A DNA stretch of 64,000 nucleotides from Linanthus parryae (Eukaryota; Streptophyta; Magnoliopsida; Ericales; Polemoniaceae): contig JALGPY010000009.1 in the NCBI GenBank assembly GCA_023055425.1, positions 20,791,775-20,855,774 on the forward strand. The letters are read 5' to 3'. The notes beneath the pieces were generated by a model. It was not told the origin of the DNA. It searched no databases and worked only from the letters and a program-made list of their open reading frames with translations. This document shows positions 11,430 to 22,667 of this stretch, piece by piece (the stretch's first letter is position 1; each line of letters opens with the position of its first letter). The position numbers and the translations under genes are program-made.

Positions 11430-12738
11430 TGATAGATCAGGTTGTGCAAAACTTGGAATAGCTATTTCAAGGCCTTGAACCAGCTTTCAAAGCCTCAAAT
11501 CAGTTTCAAAGGCTTGAAAATGTTTGCTATTTTCAAGGCCTTGAAACTAGATTCAAAGCCTTGAAACTGCCTGAACCTGTATGCACACTCTCAGGGGGAG
11601 TTTTCTGCAAACTCTCTGGATTGATTTACTCTCTCTCTCTTTCATATGTTTGATTTTCTGTTATTAGATGATGAAATACAAATTTTGATAACATGTTTTA
11701 TTCATTAGATATCATCTGTTTGACCATAATAATGCAGGAATTTTTTATTTTTTAAGTTTTGCATGATTATTTCCTAAACTGAATTGCTCCATATTTGGAA
11801 ATACTTGGACACTTTGATCATGTGATCAATCAGATGTGTATGACAGCTTCTCATGGTTTTTAAATGAAAGATTGCAACAAGATCTCTGAAGATTGTGATC
11901 ATTCAACTGTTTGAGAAGATTTCAAAGTAGTCAAACTCTGTTGCCTACAAAATAGGAAGGTTGTTGCTGAAAATCTGGGGAAATTTGCAGAGCTATATGA
12001 AGTATAAATAGAGCTCAAATTCGAAGAAACATAACACAACACTCAACGGGTAAAAATAGATAAAGAATTCTGGATTAACAAGCATCAAAGAAGTTCATCA
12101 TTCTTCCAATCCATTCACAGAAGTTCACTGCATTTCACTGCAGTTTTCTACTCTTAAGTGTTCTTATGCATATAGCTATATTGGTAGATCATTTCTGTAT
12201 TATCTCTACATCTAATCTCAAGGATTGTTCAAAGTGAACAATAGAGAATTCTTGTTTAATCAGTTAGCTAGAGCAGGTACTAGACAGGTCAGGGAAAACC
12301 ACAAGCTGTAACAGAGTAAGGGAACTCTCTGTGCTTGATTTCTAGGGCTTAGCTTTTGATTAATAAGATTTGAGTTGAAAATTCTGCAGGGATCTAATCC
12401 CTGAGGTAGAGACGTAGGTCCAAGTGGACTGAACTCTATAAATCACTTGTCTTCTGCATTTTCAGTTCATTTACTTTCATAGCTTTTGCAGCACACAAAA
12501 ACTTTTTATTTTCAAGGTTTTGAACTTGTTTTCAAGTCCTTTAAAAAGTCATACTTGCTCTATACATTCTTCATCTAATTCAAAGGCTTGAACTAGCTTT
12601 CAAGGCCTTGAACTTCATTGTTCGCACAAGTTTTCATCTTCCTAGCAAGTTTTGCAAAAAGTTGGCATACCCTATTCAACCCCCCCCCCCCTTCTAGAGT
12701 ATCTTAGCTCCTTATACATCTGCATACTCCCACCTTCA
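11430..12738 (+). repeat. 3' LTR of Sirevirus-like element
   Basis: It starts TGATAGATCAGG after the purine tract and ends CACCTTCA before the GGTTG duplication. It mirrors 2570-3864, including the TATAAATA box (12003-12010), the CCTTGAA clusters (11466-11565 and 12511-12612) and the C-homopolymer near 12680. Confidence 0.92.
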
Positions 12739-12743
12739 GGTTG

Positions 12744-13520
12744 AATAATTAGGGATTGATCTTCCCTTTTCGCGGATTTGACGTTTCCTTGATAGAAGAT
12801 GAACGTAAAGGACTTTGACCTATACAACTGATAAACTATATACTTGATAAGATACAAATTTTATAAATATTAAATTACACATATTACCTGTTTTGGGGTA
12901 AATTGGGTTAATTTTCGATTTATAACGAAATCAATGACCCAATTCAGAAAATCGGTTTGGGCTAAAATCTAATCCGTTTATGCATGAATTGGCATAAATG
13001 ATTTACAACAACATAAATGTCAGGACGAGTAAATGTAAGATTAATGCACCAAGTAACTGAAGATAAGGAGTAAAGTCAACATGGGGTTTACTATAAAAAA
13101 CAATGAACCTAATGTCAGCTCAAACTTGCGTGGGTGCTATTTTACAATTAGACATATTAAAATAATAGAGAATGTCAGAAATACACTTGGCCTAACGTAT
13201 GTAAATACCATCAGAGGTACGTTGAATTTCAAGACCCAAAAATTGATGGCCAAGATTTTTCATGGAGAACACAGAGTTAAGTTTGTCCACCAAATTAGAA
13301 ATAAATGTTAAGTCGCTACCTGTTTAGATGATATCTTCGACATATAATTGCAGAAGTTTGCATTTTTTGTCGTGGTGTCTAAAAAAACTGAGGAGTCAAC
13401 ATGAGAAGCAGTGTACCAGTGAGACAAAACAAGAGGTAAATCGTTTGAGCCAAACCCTTTGGGCTTTTTTTAAACTATATATGGACTCCAAACATAGTTA
13501 GGGAATTTTGGATCTTTTAA
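12744..13520 (-). pseudogene. Old Copia RT remnant (reverse strand)
   Basis: Read on the reverse strand from about 13500 down to 12960, the segments of a Copia RT appear in order. A worn YGLKQAPRAW-like segment lies near 13465-13500. LQLYVEDII (catalytic box with Y-V-E-D) is near 13325-13355. A FLGLEI-like segment follows near 13215, then YLQLLGALI and NHLCQFMHK at about 12965-13065. Several stops and shifts break it. Below 12960 no homology is visible. This is the downstream half of the element whose RNase H end lies at 1726-1908. Confidence 0.65.
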
Positions 13521-14479
13521 TCCCTGAGGGTGAGTCATAAGAACAGTTTCGCGGAGGGACCCACGTATAAAAGGTTTTGACGTCAAGTTGTAGTAAAGAT
13601 CAATTGAAAGTGGCTGAAAGTGCTAAAATAATGCGAACAATGGAGTGTTTTATGACAGGACTAAAGGTTTTATCCTAATCAATTCTTGGAGTTTGATGAA
13701 ACCCTTTGGCTTCAAGACGTGCCTTGTATCGGGAAGTAGTACTATGTAGATTATATTATGTGTGAAATACCCATTTATTCCCTATTATGTTTGCATTTGG
13801 TGGTGGTGGAACCAAAGTCCATGTATTTTGTTGTGTGAGGCTAGCAAACTCGTCAGTCATTGAAACACACCACTGAGAGTATTTGCCAGCGTCAGTGTAT
13901 GATGTAGGATCATAAATAGATGTACATCTATTTTTCTACTATAACATGTTATAGTAGAAAACCTGTTTTCTGTTTTCTATTACAAGATGTTTTATGTAGT
14001 CGTGATCGGTGATGGAGAAGCCGTTTTTACAAATGCGGGTGTCCCGCCAAAATTGGATTGTTGGTGTGTTATGTAACTACCGTCGGAGCTAGGTATATGT
14101 TCACTCGAACCGCCAACAGGCTGCATATCCTCCACTGCAGCTGGTTTCTCTGCACTGTGAGGTGGCGACTCATCATTGATGGCAAAATTATAGGGAAAAG
14201 GGACAGAAAAAACTGATGGAATAGCGGCAGTAGGTTGTGCAAAGGTGCCTGAAACATAATTCATGAAAGATCCATCATTAGTGACAGATGGAACATTGGA
14301 TAATGCATATGGGGAGCTAAGTTTCATCAAATAACACATCCCGACTAATATAAAATACAACTTCAGCTTCTCAAACTTTGCTTCTCTTCACTGCGCTTTA
14401 GCTCCCGTCGCTTCCGAAGTTCGTTGTGGTGGCTTTATATAAGAACAAAAAAAAAACATTTGCAACATCAGTATATCCA
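13521..14479 (-). pseudogene. Old Copia integrase-RT spacer (reverse strand)
   Basis: A reverse-strand open frame at 13992-14360 is Ser/Pro/Ala rich and lies between the RT and integrase remnants, as the variable spacer of Copia polyproteins does. Its start (FILVGMCYLMKL) looks like a worn form of the RVYISRHV-type segment at the integrase end. The palindromic CATGTTATAGTAGAAAA-type stretch near 13940-13965 is local. No independent gene is supported. Confidence 0.5.
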
Positions 14480-15320
14480 ATTAACGTGCATATTTTAATT
14501 ATAGCATTAAGTTTTGAATTATTGTAAGGATGCATGTAAGGAAAACATGCACACTCAAAACAATTATGTTTGAATAATCTGGAGTGGTACCAAATATAAA
14601 TTCAAAGTGAGGTTTATTTGAAGAATTTCTTCTAGGCATACGATTTATCAAGAATGTGGCAGTAGCGACGACATGATACCAAAGATAATTGGGAAGAGAG
14701 GCTCTTTATTATAACAACTGTCTCCATCATATATCTGTATGTTTGTTCTTGGCTAAGCCATTTTGTTATGGCATATGAGGGGAAAGACTTTTGACGAGTA
14801 ATTCAATTATAACTCAAGATTTGCTGAAAATTAGAGGAAATATATTCACCACGACCAACATTTCGCAGGATACTAGTAGGGTGATTTAGCAACTTTCAAT
14901 TTGAAGCTAAAATTTAGCAAATACAGCACGTGCCTCATATTTACTGTGAAATGGAAATAGAAACATATATTTAAAAATATCATTTATAAAAACACATAAT
15001 ACCGAAAACCATGATCAGATTTGGAACTAGATGGCCCCCATAAGTCACAATGCAGCGAGTGTAAGGATTATTTGGTTTGCAAGGGAGACATTACTTGTAA
15101 TGCATCTGATGGACCCATATATTTTGGCGAGGCAATTCCAAGTTCAACATTTGTCCTTGGATTATTGCATCCATTTTGGAATTATCATTTCCTGTTTGAG
15201 GCAAAGATGGAGATATTCCATTGTAGTTCCAATGCATTTTTACTCGGTAGATTTGGTCATCTTGTTTGGCGGGGTTAAAAATTGCTTGGATATCTGCAGT
15301 CAAATGTGAGAACATCAATT
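14480..15320 (-). pseudogene. Old Copia integrase remnant (reverse strand)
   Basis: Reverse-strand pieces in more than one frame resemble Copia integrase. FLINRMPRRNSS and HFEFIFGTTPDYSN are near 14580-14670, corresponding to the LINRLP and LFG..P.Y landmarks. A GEYISSNF-like piece follows near 14830-14860, and an FPFHSKYEARA-like piece near 14900-14960. Upstream, 15091-15318 may be the protease-gag junction but is too decayed to confirm. It is heavily mutated and non-functional. Confidence 0.6.
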
Positions 15321-15449
15321 ATGTCCTATGATTTAAGTGTTGGATTACCGCTTCTAAGCCTGAATGTATGAGTTATCCAATCGCTAAAATCATTTTTATC
15401 CTGTGATTTAAGCATTCGAAACTCGTTTATGGGATTTTTTAACTTCCGA
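15321..15449. other. Short flank, nothing recognised
   Basis: A short AT-rich stretch between the old Copia and the solo LTR. CCTATGATTTAAG and CCTGTGATTTAAGC form an imperfect direct repeat. No gene is visible. Confidence 0.4.
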
Positions 15450-15454
15450 CCCAT

Positions 15455-18400
15455 TGTAATACCCTGACATTTTATAAGGGGTCAAGCTGTGATTAATTAA
15501 AAAATCAGTTAGTTGTGAAAATTCATTTTCATCAGTGTTTGCTGACAATTGATCACCAGAGAATATACGGAATGTGAATTCTAAATTGGGGCAATTGTGA
15601 AAATGTTAGAAATGGTGGGGTGAGTATGTAGTTTCTTAAAACTTGACTCGTAACTGGAAATTGCCCAAACTAGAGATTCTTGAAATTGTGAGTTTCTTGG
15701 AGAGAAACCGATAGCAATGGGGCAAGATTAGAACTTCTAGAAACTCTAAATTTTCATTTAACTCTACAAATATCCTAACTTTGTAATAATTGCAAATTCA
15801 CCCCCCCCCCCCCGTGCCACTTGTCCACTCACATGCTTTCCAACTATCTATGTGAGGTGGTAGCACCTCTCTTCAACTGAACTTCTCTCATTTTCAGTCA
15901 TCTTCTTCTTTATATTCTTTCTTTCTCCTAACCACCATAAAACCACCACTAAGCCACCCTCACCTCCACTGATGCACCATCTCTTTACCACCATAGTTAG
16001 ACCTGCTGCAACCAGGAGTCCTACTCAACTTGGAGATTAAAAGCCCCAAAATAATTGGGCATAACAGTAGGTAACGAATAAGGAATTCGGGTGAGAAATT
16101 TACGAACCCTAGCTTAAGTCTGATTCAATTCCCGCTATTTGTCATGAAACATATATTCAAATATGTCCCAACCAATTCCAGAGGTTATTTCGAACCCTAG
16201 AGACCCAATATTCGAGCTCAACTTGTCAGAAAACAGACTTGGTCGGAAAATGGGCAGGGTTTTGCCGCCAGGAACAACCACGACCGACGGTAAGCTCTCA
16301 AACATCGTTTTCCTTCACCGAATCCTGCATTTTATGCATGAACGTACTCCCGTGATGCCGTGAATCTGTTTGAATGATTCAAACATGCCCAAAATTTCTA
16401 TTGAACCAGTTTTGATTCGGACTTTTTTTATTTTGGCAAGTCCGCGGCCCTGTTCATGGGCCTGGAACTCAGTCATCAGTTAAGCTTTTAGCAAGCTATC
16501 AACAGGTGGTGTAACTAGATTTCACACCTTACCAGTCTTACTCCATGAATTTCTCTCTAAAGCACCTTGAAATTGAATCAAAGTGGCAATGTTGATGCAT
16601 GTTTCTGATCGTTCTTTATGGCCAGTGTTTTATGTCGAATTGTATAAGTTATGTCTCTCTCAAATCTTAACCAATTGGTCTGAAATCTGATTTATGATGT
16701 TCCCTATTGATTTCACTACAATTAGAGTTGCCTCATTTGTGTATGCAGATTGTCTATTCTTGCTTGAAATCCTAAGTTACATTTTTGTCCAACTATATGC
16801 CTTTATAACTCCCTCCGTGTTTGTTGAATCTGCATGATTCTTGGACCAATGTGTTCACCTAGCCTAGCTCTACAAATCCATGCGAAGCTCCTCTTGTGTA
16901 GTGTGTGAGTGTCTTTGAAATATGTGTTAAATTTGCTGAAAAAATGTATTGAAAACTGTCAAACCTGAATTTTTTCCAAGTCTTGGATTTGGCTTGAAAT
17001 TGCCTGACTTTGACTTGCTGTATCTTCTTGACTGTTTTGAGTCTCTAGGATCTTGAATATGTTCTAGAATATGTTTTTAGTCTCTAATAAAAAGATAGTG
17101 TTTAATATCCCCAAAGTAGTCCCCTCTTATATGAGGGTATTAGCTGGATTAGACTATTAGTATTTAACTACATGATTAATACTGCATATGACCAAACAGA
17201 TTTTTATTATATTTCAGCTAATCCATTCCAATCCAATCCTTCCAAAAATATAATCTAGTCCAGTCCAATCCGTTTAGTCCTTCAAACCAAACATGCCATA
17301 TATGGATAATTGGGGATAAAATAAGCTATTCTAGGTTAATATGACCAAGACAACTATTTGGGGGTCTTTTTGCAATTTTGCTAAACTTCAGGCGTTTATT
17401 TGCAAATAATTAAAATATGGGGAACTCAATTCTCTTGAACCAAATAGTGATTTTAATTTACTTGAGACTAATTGTTTGGGCATCTAAACAAGTCGTCAAC
17501 CCACTTTGGGTTTTTTAAACTATTTGTTAGTGTAATAAACTCATCCAAAACTCTGATATTAAGAGTAGGGGAAAAACTATAATTATGTGACCTAAGAGTT
17601 CTTCACAAAAGACACTTGTAATGACACTTCTAACCTAAGGGTCAAGTTTGACAAAGTTTGACTCTCTGGAAACCCTATTTCAGTTGCGCTGTTTATGAGG
17701 GGTAAAATAGTAAATTTACAGTTTTTCACTCGAACACTAAAATCTCGATGTCGGACATGACCTCATGGCTCTATAACATTTCTAAGACATTTGGAATCCA
17801 AATGTGGCCATATGGACCTAAATTTGGCTAATGAGACTGCAACCGAGACTAAAACGCAAACTAGTCAAACTCTAGGGACATGAGTGTATATATTTGGGAA
17901 CCTCAGACTTACTCTCACTGGGAAAAATTGAAGACTTAGAACTCATAAGATTGGCCAACTAGGCATAATTGAGGTGTTTAGGAGCAGTCACGGGCTATCC
18001 TGATAAGACTGTGACTTCGCGGGCAAAATAGTCATTATGGGCTAGACAACTAGCGAGATAGTTGCATATGCATTTTACCCCTCTAATAAGGACATGGGAA
18101 ATAATTACTTACACACGTGTATGTGTATAGGTTTTCGGGATAGAGAATTAGCAACGCTGGTCAGAAATTCTAGACAGGCTACCAGGTAAGCATATTACTA
18201 TTGAAGAATACTATATTGGATGTATGCATGTCTCTTTGAGTAAAAGATACAAAAATTATGTTATAATAGAATGGATAATCTTGGACATCTGTATATGCAC
18301 ATGAATCAAGTAAGTATGCTTACAGTTCATGATGATTTGGAATACTTATTTAACAAAAATTACAGTACCCTAGACTTATCTATGGTCATCATAGTCTCCG

Positions 18401-19013
18401 GAAGTCTAGCTACTGTGGTGGCCAACACTCACGGGACATGTTTTACGGGCTTTTAGTTTGTACATTGCTAGCCCCCGATTGTAGGCAACTAGTACTACTC
18501 TCTGGAATGACGATCCAGTAAGGGATGCACACTTAAGGTCTAGTTGTCATGGTGGATCAATGGGTGGTACAGGAATGGGGAATGAATATGGATTTGTCGT
18601 AACTGCGTTATCGCATAATTGGAATCACTTTTATAATTGGTACAAGAAACTTTCTTGTACTATTTGACGTCGGTCAGATTACTAGGAGCTTATGCATTAC
18701 AAGTACAAGTTTTACAATTTCAAATCTGCATGTATCTATTTCAGTATGAAGTTGTTATAAATTGATGTCGTGAGGTCGCTGCCTTCTATACTTGGCAGGT
18801 GAGTGCCCGGGAGATCAAGAAATTACTTAGAATTTATCATCACGGTATATGCAAGTTATTAGGGTTAGACTCCTTTCAGTTTCTTTAATTTTGTCTTGTA
18901 GCAGAACTGTTAGGTTTAGACTCCTTACTGAGCATCTTTATGCTGAGGACATCTCTGGAGAGTTTAAGGGATTCAAGTGTAGTTCTCCAGAACTCTATGG
19001 CGGGGGTGTTACA
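15455..19013. mobile_element. Solo LTR, Gypsy type, 3.56 kb
   Basis: It starts TGTAATACCC and ends GGGTGTTACA, a terminal inverted repeat typical of long Gypsy chromovirus (Tekay/Del-like) LTRs. A perfect 5-bp duplication, CCCAT, flanks it at 15450-15454 and 19014-19018. No primer site, purine tract or coding sequence is visible inside, so it is best read as a solo LTR left by recombination between two LTRs. It contains a C-homopolymer at 15801-15813. A segment around 17100-17300 could be a small nested element, but I found no paired ends. Orientation is undetermined. Confidence 0.75.
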
Positions 19014-19018
19014 CCCAT

Positions 19019-19169
19019 ATCATCTCACTCTCTTAAAAGAACATTCTCAAATGCATTTCTCTCTTAGTAAACAACAGTTTGTGCTTCTTATTATTTTTCG
19101 TTATTTTGCAGGAATGCATTTTCACATTACCATTACATATGTGGCTATTTATTGTGAACAAGTAGTAAT
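19019..19169. other. Intergenic, nothing recognised
   Basis: A short AT-rich stretch with no gene or repeat structure that I can see. Confidence 0.4.
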
Positions 19170-19530
19170 AGTACATGGGGAATCTCCAACTCATGTCATT
19201 TTCCCCCTCCCCTCACCTCCCCCTCTCCATCCCCCTCTCTTGACGGGCCCACTATTTTCCCCTTCCCCCCTCCCATCCTCATCCCCTAAACTAACACTCC
19301 TTCCAACCCATTTTTTCCCAATCCATTTTAACCCATGTATGGGAAGGGGGAGGGGCATGTCCATGGCGAACTCCCCCCTAACCATCCCACACCAAAGATA
19401 AAATTTCTCCTCATAGCACACCCTCCCAATCCCCCTACCCTCATGGGGTTGGACTTGAACTGTATTTTTATATGGTTTTCCCCATCCCCTCCCCCTCCCC
19501 CCATGGGGTTGGAGATACTCTTAGTGGTTT
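19170..19530. repeat. Putative MITE with C-rich core
   Basis: The left side carries AATCTCCAACTCATG (about 19179-19193). The right side carries the inverse, CATGGGGTTGGAGATACTC (about 19502-19520). ATCTCCAACC-type ends are common in plant MITEs. The core is strongly pyrimidine rich (CCCTCCCC tracts). No clear target duplication was found, so class and limits are uncertain. Confidence 0.4.
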
Positions 19531-19679
19531 AATGGATATACAATTGCTGGCCAGTAATACCTTACATGGCTTACCAATTGACATATTATGGTTGTGAAAT
19601 TTTATTGGCGGAGTTCCACACGAACGCCATGTCGATAGTCCAAATGTCATAACCAGAGCGTAATCGTCTATTTTTTATT

Positions 19680-19768
19680 TTTTTTTTGAGAAATACATCA
19701 TAGTAAGGTTCAAACCCGGGATATCATGCAGAGACTTCAAACGCTCTACCACTGAGCTTGTAATAATA
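19680..19768 (-). mobile_element. Short tRNA-derived SINE-like sequence
   Basis: Read on the reverse strand, the sequence has a pol III A-box-like AGCTCAGTGGTAGAGC, then a B-box-like GGTTTGAACC about 30 bases on, and ends in an A-rich tail (the T-run at about 19668-19688 on the + strand). That order and the 3' A tail fit a tRNA-derived SINE. The body is under 100 bases, so it may be a truncated copy. Confidence 0.5.
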
Positions 19769-19989
19769 ACTAGTATTTGTGCCCACACTATGCATAAAAA
19801 TTGTAATTCTATGAAAAGCTCCCTTGGTTAATTAAAGAAATTTGAAGGTAAAATGAGAAAATGGAAACTAATGTATCATCCATCCACTAGCCACAATGAA
19901 CATGTCTATGTAGTCAACATGGGTTTGTCAATTTCTATGAGAGTTAGTGGCTCATGTCATGGTAATTTTTTTAGGAGAAATTAAGTTTC
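19769..19989. other. Intergenic, nothing recognised
   Basis: AT-rich, without domains or paired repeats. It ends at a T-run (about 19966-19972) that may be the poly(A) end of the reverse-strand LINE that follows. Confidence 0.35.
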
Positions 19990-20059
19990 TAGTAATGCAA
20001 CATGCAAGGGTTGGTGCCCATTAATACATCATTTTGTAGAAATTAAAAGACACTACTTG

Positions 20060-20568
20060 GTTAAAACCTAGCCATCCATGATTGTTTACGGTTGTTAAAC
20101 CAAACTTAGCAAACTCGTGAGCTACTTCATTTGAGGAATGATGGTTATAGGTAAAGGAACAAATATCAAATAGTCTGACGAGGGACCTAATCTTATGGAG
20201 AAAATCTCTGTTTTCTTATGTATCCAGCTGCACTCCTATTTTTTTTTAATGCTATCAGTAACTCCTTTAGAATCAAATTCGATAATAACATTCCTTTTCC
20301 CCACTTCAATTGGGAGTCTTAGACCTTCCCGAGTTACCAATGTTTCGACTTCTAGAGCTGAAGGTGCAGTAAAAAGAGGAAAAGAAGAGGCCATAAGAAA
20401 ATAACCCTCACGGTTACAAAGGACTACACCGCCAGCCGCCAATTCGTCATTTTCAATCCAAACCCCGTCTTTGTTGAATTTAACGAGCTCGGCATCAGGG
20501 TTTCTCCAGCAATCCGTCTTCGAAAGAGCTATGTAGTTCACTGTTCGACGCTGACCCGGTCTGACCAC
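20060..20568 (-). pseudogene. LINE RNase H domain
   Basis: The reverse frame 20568-20236 reads VKFNKDGVWIENDELAAGG and then FDSKGVTDS, the RVT_3-type RNase H found at the C-terminus of many plant LINE ORF2 proteins. After a frame change, the conserved N-E-V-A-H-E end follows to about 20060. It belongs to the split LINE. Confidence 0.75.
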
Positions 20569-20612
20569 CGACTGGGCTATGAAGCTTCCAATGAGTTGTA
20601 CTATTTCCTCTT

Positions 20613-21640
20613 CTAAATTTGCGAGATTATGAAAAATGCCTGCATTGCGGTTGCTCCATTGACTCTAGGTTGTGAGGCAAAATAACTCGCAAACCGAAAC
20701 GGAATGTGGAGGAAAATTTGAGGAACCCAACGACAAATATCCCCAGTTTTATATTGACGAAAGTCATTACCCATCAACCTTTTCCAAACACGTAAAGAAA
20801 AAGGACACTCCACGAAAAGACGGGTCCTAGTCTCAACTTAATTTTACAAATAAAACAACTATCTGCGATATCACTTTTCAACTTTATGTTCTTTTTATGT
20901 GTTGCTAGTGAATCTTACACTGCTCTCCATACAGTGTATATTTTCTTGGGTTAAACATTGGTCTTCCACATGGGTGAAATCTAGTCAAGCGCGGGACCCA
21001 AAGAGGATCCAACATGCGGAGTACCAGACCTTGTCTTTTTTATATGAGTATAACATGATGCCACACTGTATTCCCCATTAGCCGATAAATGCCAATGTCG
21101 ATTATCTGTAGTCGGCTGGGTGGGGATCGCTCCTTTGAGAATTTTGGAGAAATCAACTCCAAGGTCCTTTACGTGCAAAAGATCACAATTACATGTTCGT
21201 TCCAGTGTAAAAATTTAGCAACCCACATATTCGCTGCATTATTAGATACCGAGATTGTGCGAAAAAGGGCGGTCTCTTAATCCATGGGTGTTGTGGGATC
21301 CGATTGCTATTTCTGTTACCAAATTTTCAGCGCATGCCTACTTAGAGGACGTGTTTAGAGCTGAGGAGTGATTGCCATGCATAGGAACTGTTTATTTGCG
21401 CAGCTTTGCCAATTATGTCCAAATTAGGATAATCGTTGTGCTTAAAAATTATACTTACCAAGGAATTGGTAAAAGGAGCCTCTACAATGTTTAGCGAGAA
21501 GCGTGCTGCTGAAATCTTCAAGGTCTTTAAACTCAGTTCCGCCTCCTTTGGTTTTTAAGAGATTCCCAAGGAATCCATTTCCCTCTCCTCTAATTATCTT
21601 GTCTTCCCCAAAAAAGTTGAGAGTCATCGCCTCAAGTTTA
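20613..21640 (-). pseudogene. LINE post-RT region with zf-RVT
   Basis: Fragments in several frames resemble the region between RT and RNase H of plant LINEs. 21627-21442 has GGGTEFKDLEDFSSTLLAK, the K-G-G-x-x-F-R-D-L-E landmark. 21178-20981 has HWHLSANGEYSVASCY. 20813-20613 begins MECPFSLRVWKRL, matching the C-P-F-x-x-x-V-W end of the zf-RVT domain. All are broken. Confidence 0.7.
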
Positions 21641-21899
21641 TGACAAGAGCTGTCAGAATCTTGAAGAAAGTCACTGTGTACGCATGAACTGATTGCACCA
21701 TTACTTTGATAAGTACTTATCTACCTAGAAAGGAAAATTTCTTCTGCTTCCATCCTTTAAGTTTGTTTGCAACCTTTTCAGCTAAGTTTCCGAAGCGGAG
21801 GATTCCTTCTTCCCAATAGCAGTGGCTCACCCATATATTTCTCATGACTTGTCGTCTCTTGTACTCCAAAAGGCTACGAAATACATACCTGTCATGAGC

Positions 21900-22215
21900 T
21901 GGGACATTAGCAGAGAAAACACTTGGACTGATTTACTTTTAAACTCGACGCTGATTCGTATAGCTGAAGCAGAGAACGCAGAAACGAGATCTCCTCCGTA
22001 GCTTCTTTAATGAACACCATATTGTCATCTACGAAGACGATGTGATAGATATTTCGACCCACTCGAGATGCTGAAATTCCTGAAATATTTATATCCTGGA
22101 TCACTCTTGAAAGCGCTCGAGAGATCGAGAGAGAGAGAGAGAGAGTCATAAACAATAAGGAATAGGTTGGGGAAAGGGGGCATCCCCGACGCAACCCCCG
22201 CTCTGGTACAACTCT
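21900..22215 (-). pseudogene. LINE RT, C-terminal part
   Basis: The reverse frame reads ERGLRRGCPLSP (landmark R-G-L-R-Q-G-C-P-L-S-P) and then HIVFVDDNMVFIKEA, the catalytic box with FVDD, ending KVNQSKC. The other half of the same RT begins at 26618. The boundary at 22215 is exactly the target site of the LTR element, with ACTCT on both sides. Confidence 0.85.
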
Positions 22216-22550
22216 TGTAATAACCCACATTTTTAAGCATGTTTTAAATGTACTTAAATGTTAATTTTATGCTTTTATATCATACTATCTACATTTTTAT
22301 AATTGAATTGAATGTATCATTTGTGTAATAGCATGTTAAGATGTATATGTTTCATTTATTTTACATATTTTCTTGACAAATAGTAGCATCTTATTTTTAT
22401 TGATTTATAAATAGATATAGAATAACATGAAATAAAAATATTAAAATGAAGTTTCTTAAGGACAAAGTTTCAATTTGGTTAAGTGATATTATTTTTGATA
22501 AATATCAGAACGTTAATGATATGAATAAAACTGTGTCAATTATATCACCA

Positions 22551-22616
22551 TTGGGTTGCTGGCGCAATGGTTTGTGATGCGTGTGCAGGTCCTCGCTTGC
22601 ATGGGTTCGATTCACC
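22551..22616 (+). repeat. tRNA-like segment in LTR (first)
   Basis: TGGCGCAATGG fits the pol III A-box consensus and GGTTCGATTC fits the B-box, about 43 bases apart, as in tRNA genes. The segment is repeated at 25455-25520 in the right LTR, so it was part of the element before insertion. A cloverleaf is not complete, so it is not a functional tRNA gene. Confidence 0.55.
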
Positions 22617-22667
22617 TATCTGCTTCATCTTTTCTATTTTATTTGATATGTATCCTCTTAATAAGTA

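Larger units (their letters stand above)
2570..12738 (+). mobile_element. Sirevirus-like Copia LTR retrotransposon
   Basis: This is a full-length 10.2-kb element. Two LTRs (2570-3864 and 11430-12738) are flanked by a perfect 5-bp target duplication, GGTTG, at 2565-2569 and 12739-12743. The tRNA-Met-type primer site abuts the 5' LTR and a purine tract abuts the 3' LTR. The internal order is gag with two zinc knuckles and a coiled coil, protease, integrase, RT, RNase H, then an extra ORF. That order, the long gag and the extra ORF point to the Sirevirus (SIRE/Maximus) lineage. In one 180-base LTR stretch I compared, about 4% of positions differ, so the insertion is not recent. Every enzyme region carries at least one break, so the copy should be non-autonomous. 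Confidence 0.93.

Noticed and set aside
19191..19421. Coding frames on both strands in the C-rich block
   Set aside because: They are a low-complexity CCCCTCC artefact within a putative MITE.
22551..22616. A functional tRNA gene
   Set aside because: A- and B-boxes are present but no full cloverleaf or clear anticodon arm can be drawn by eye, and the segment is repeated in both LTRs.
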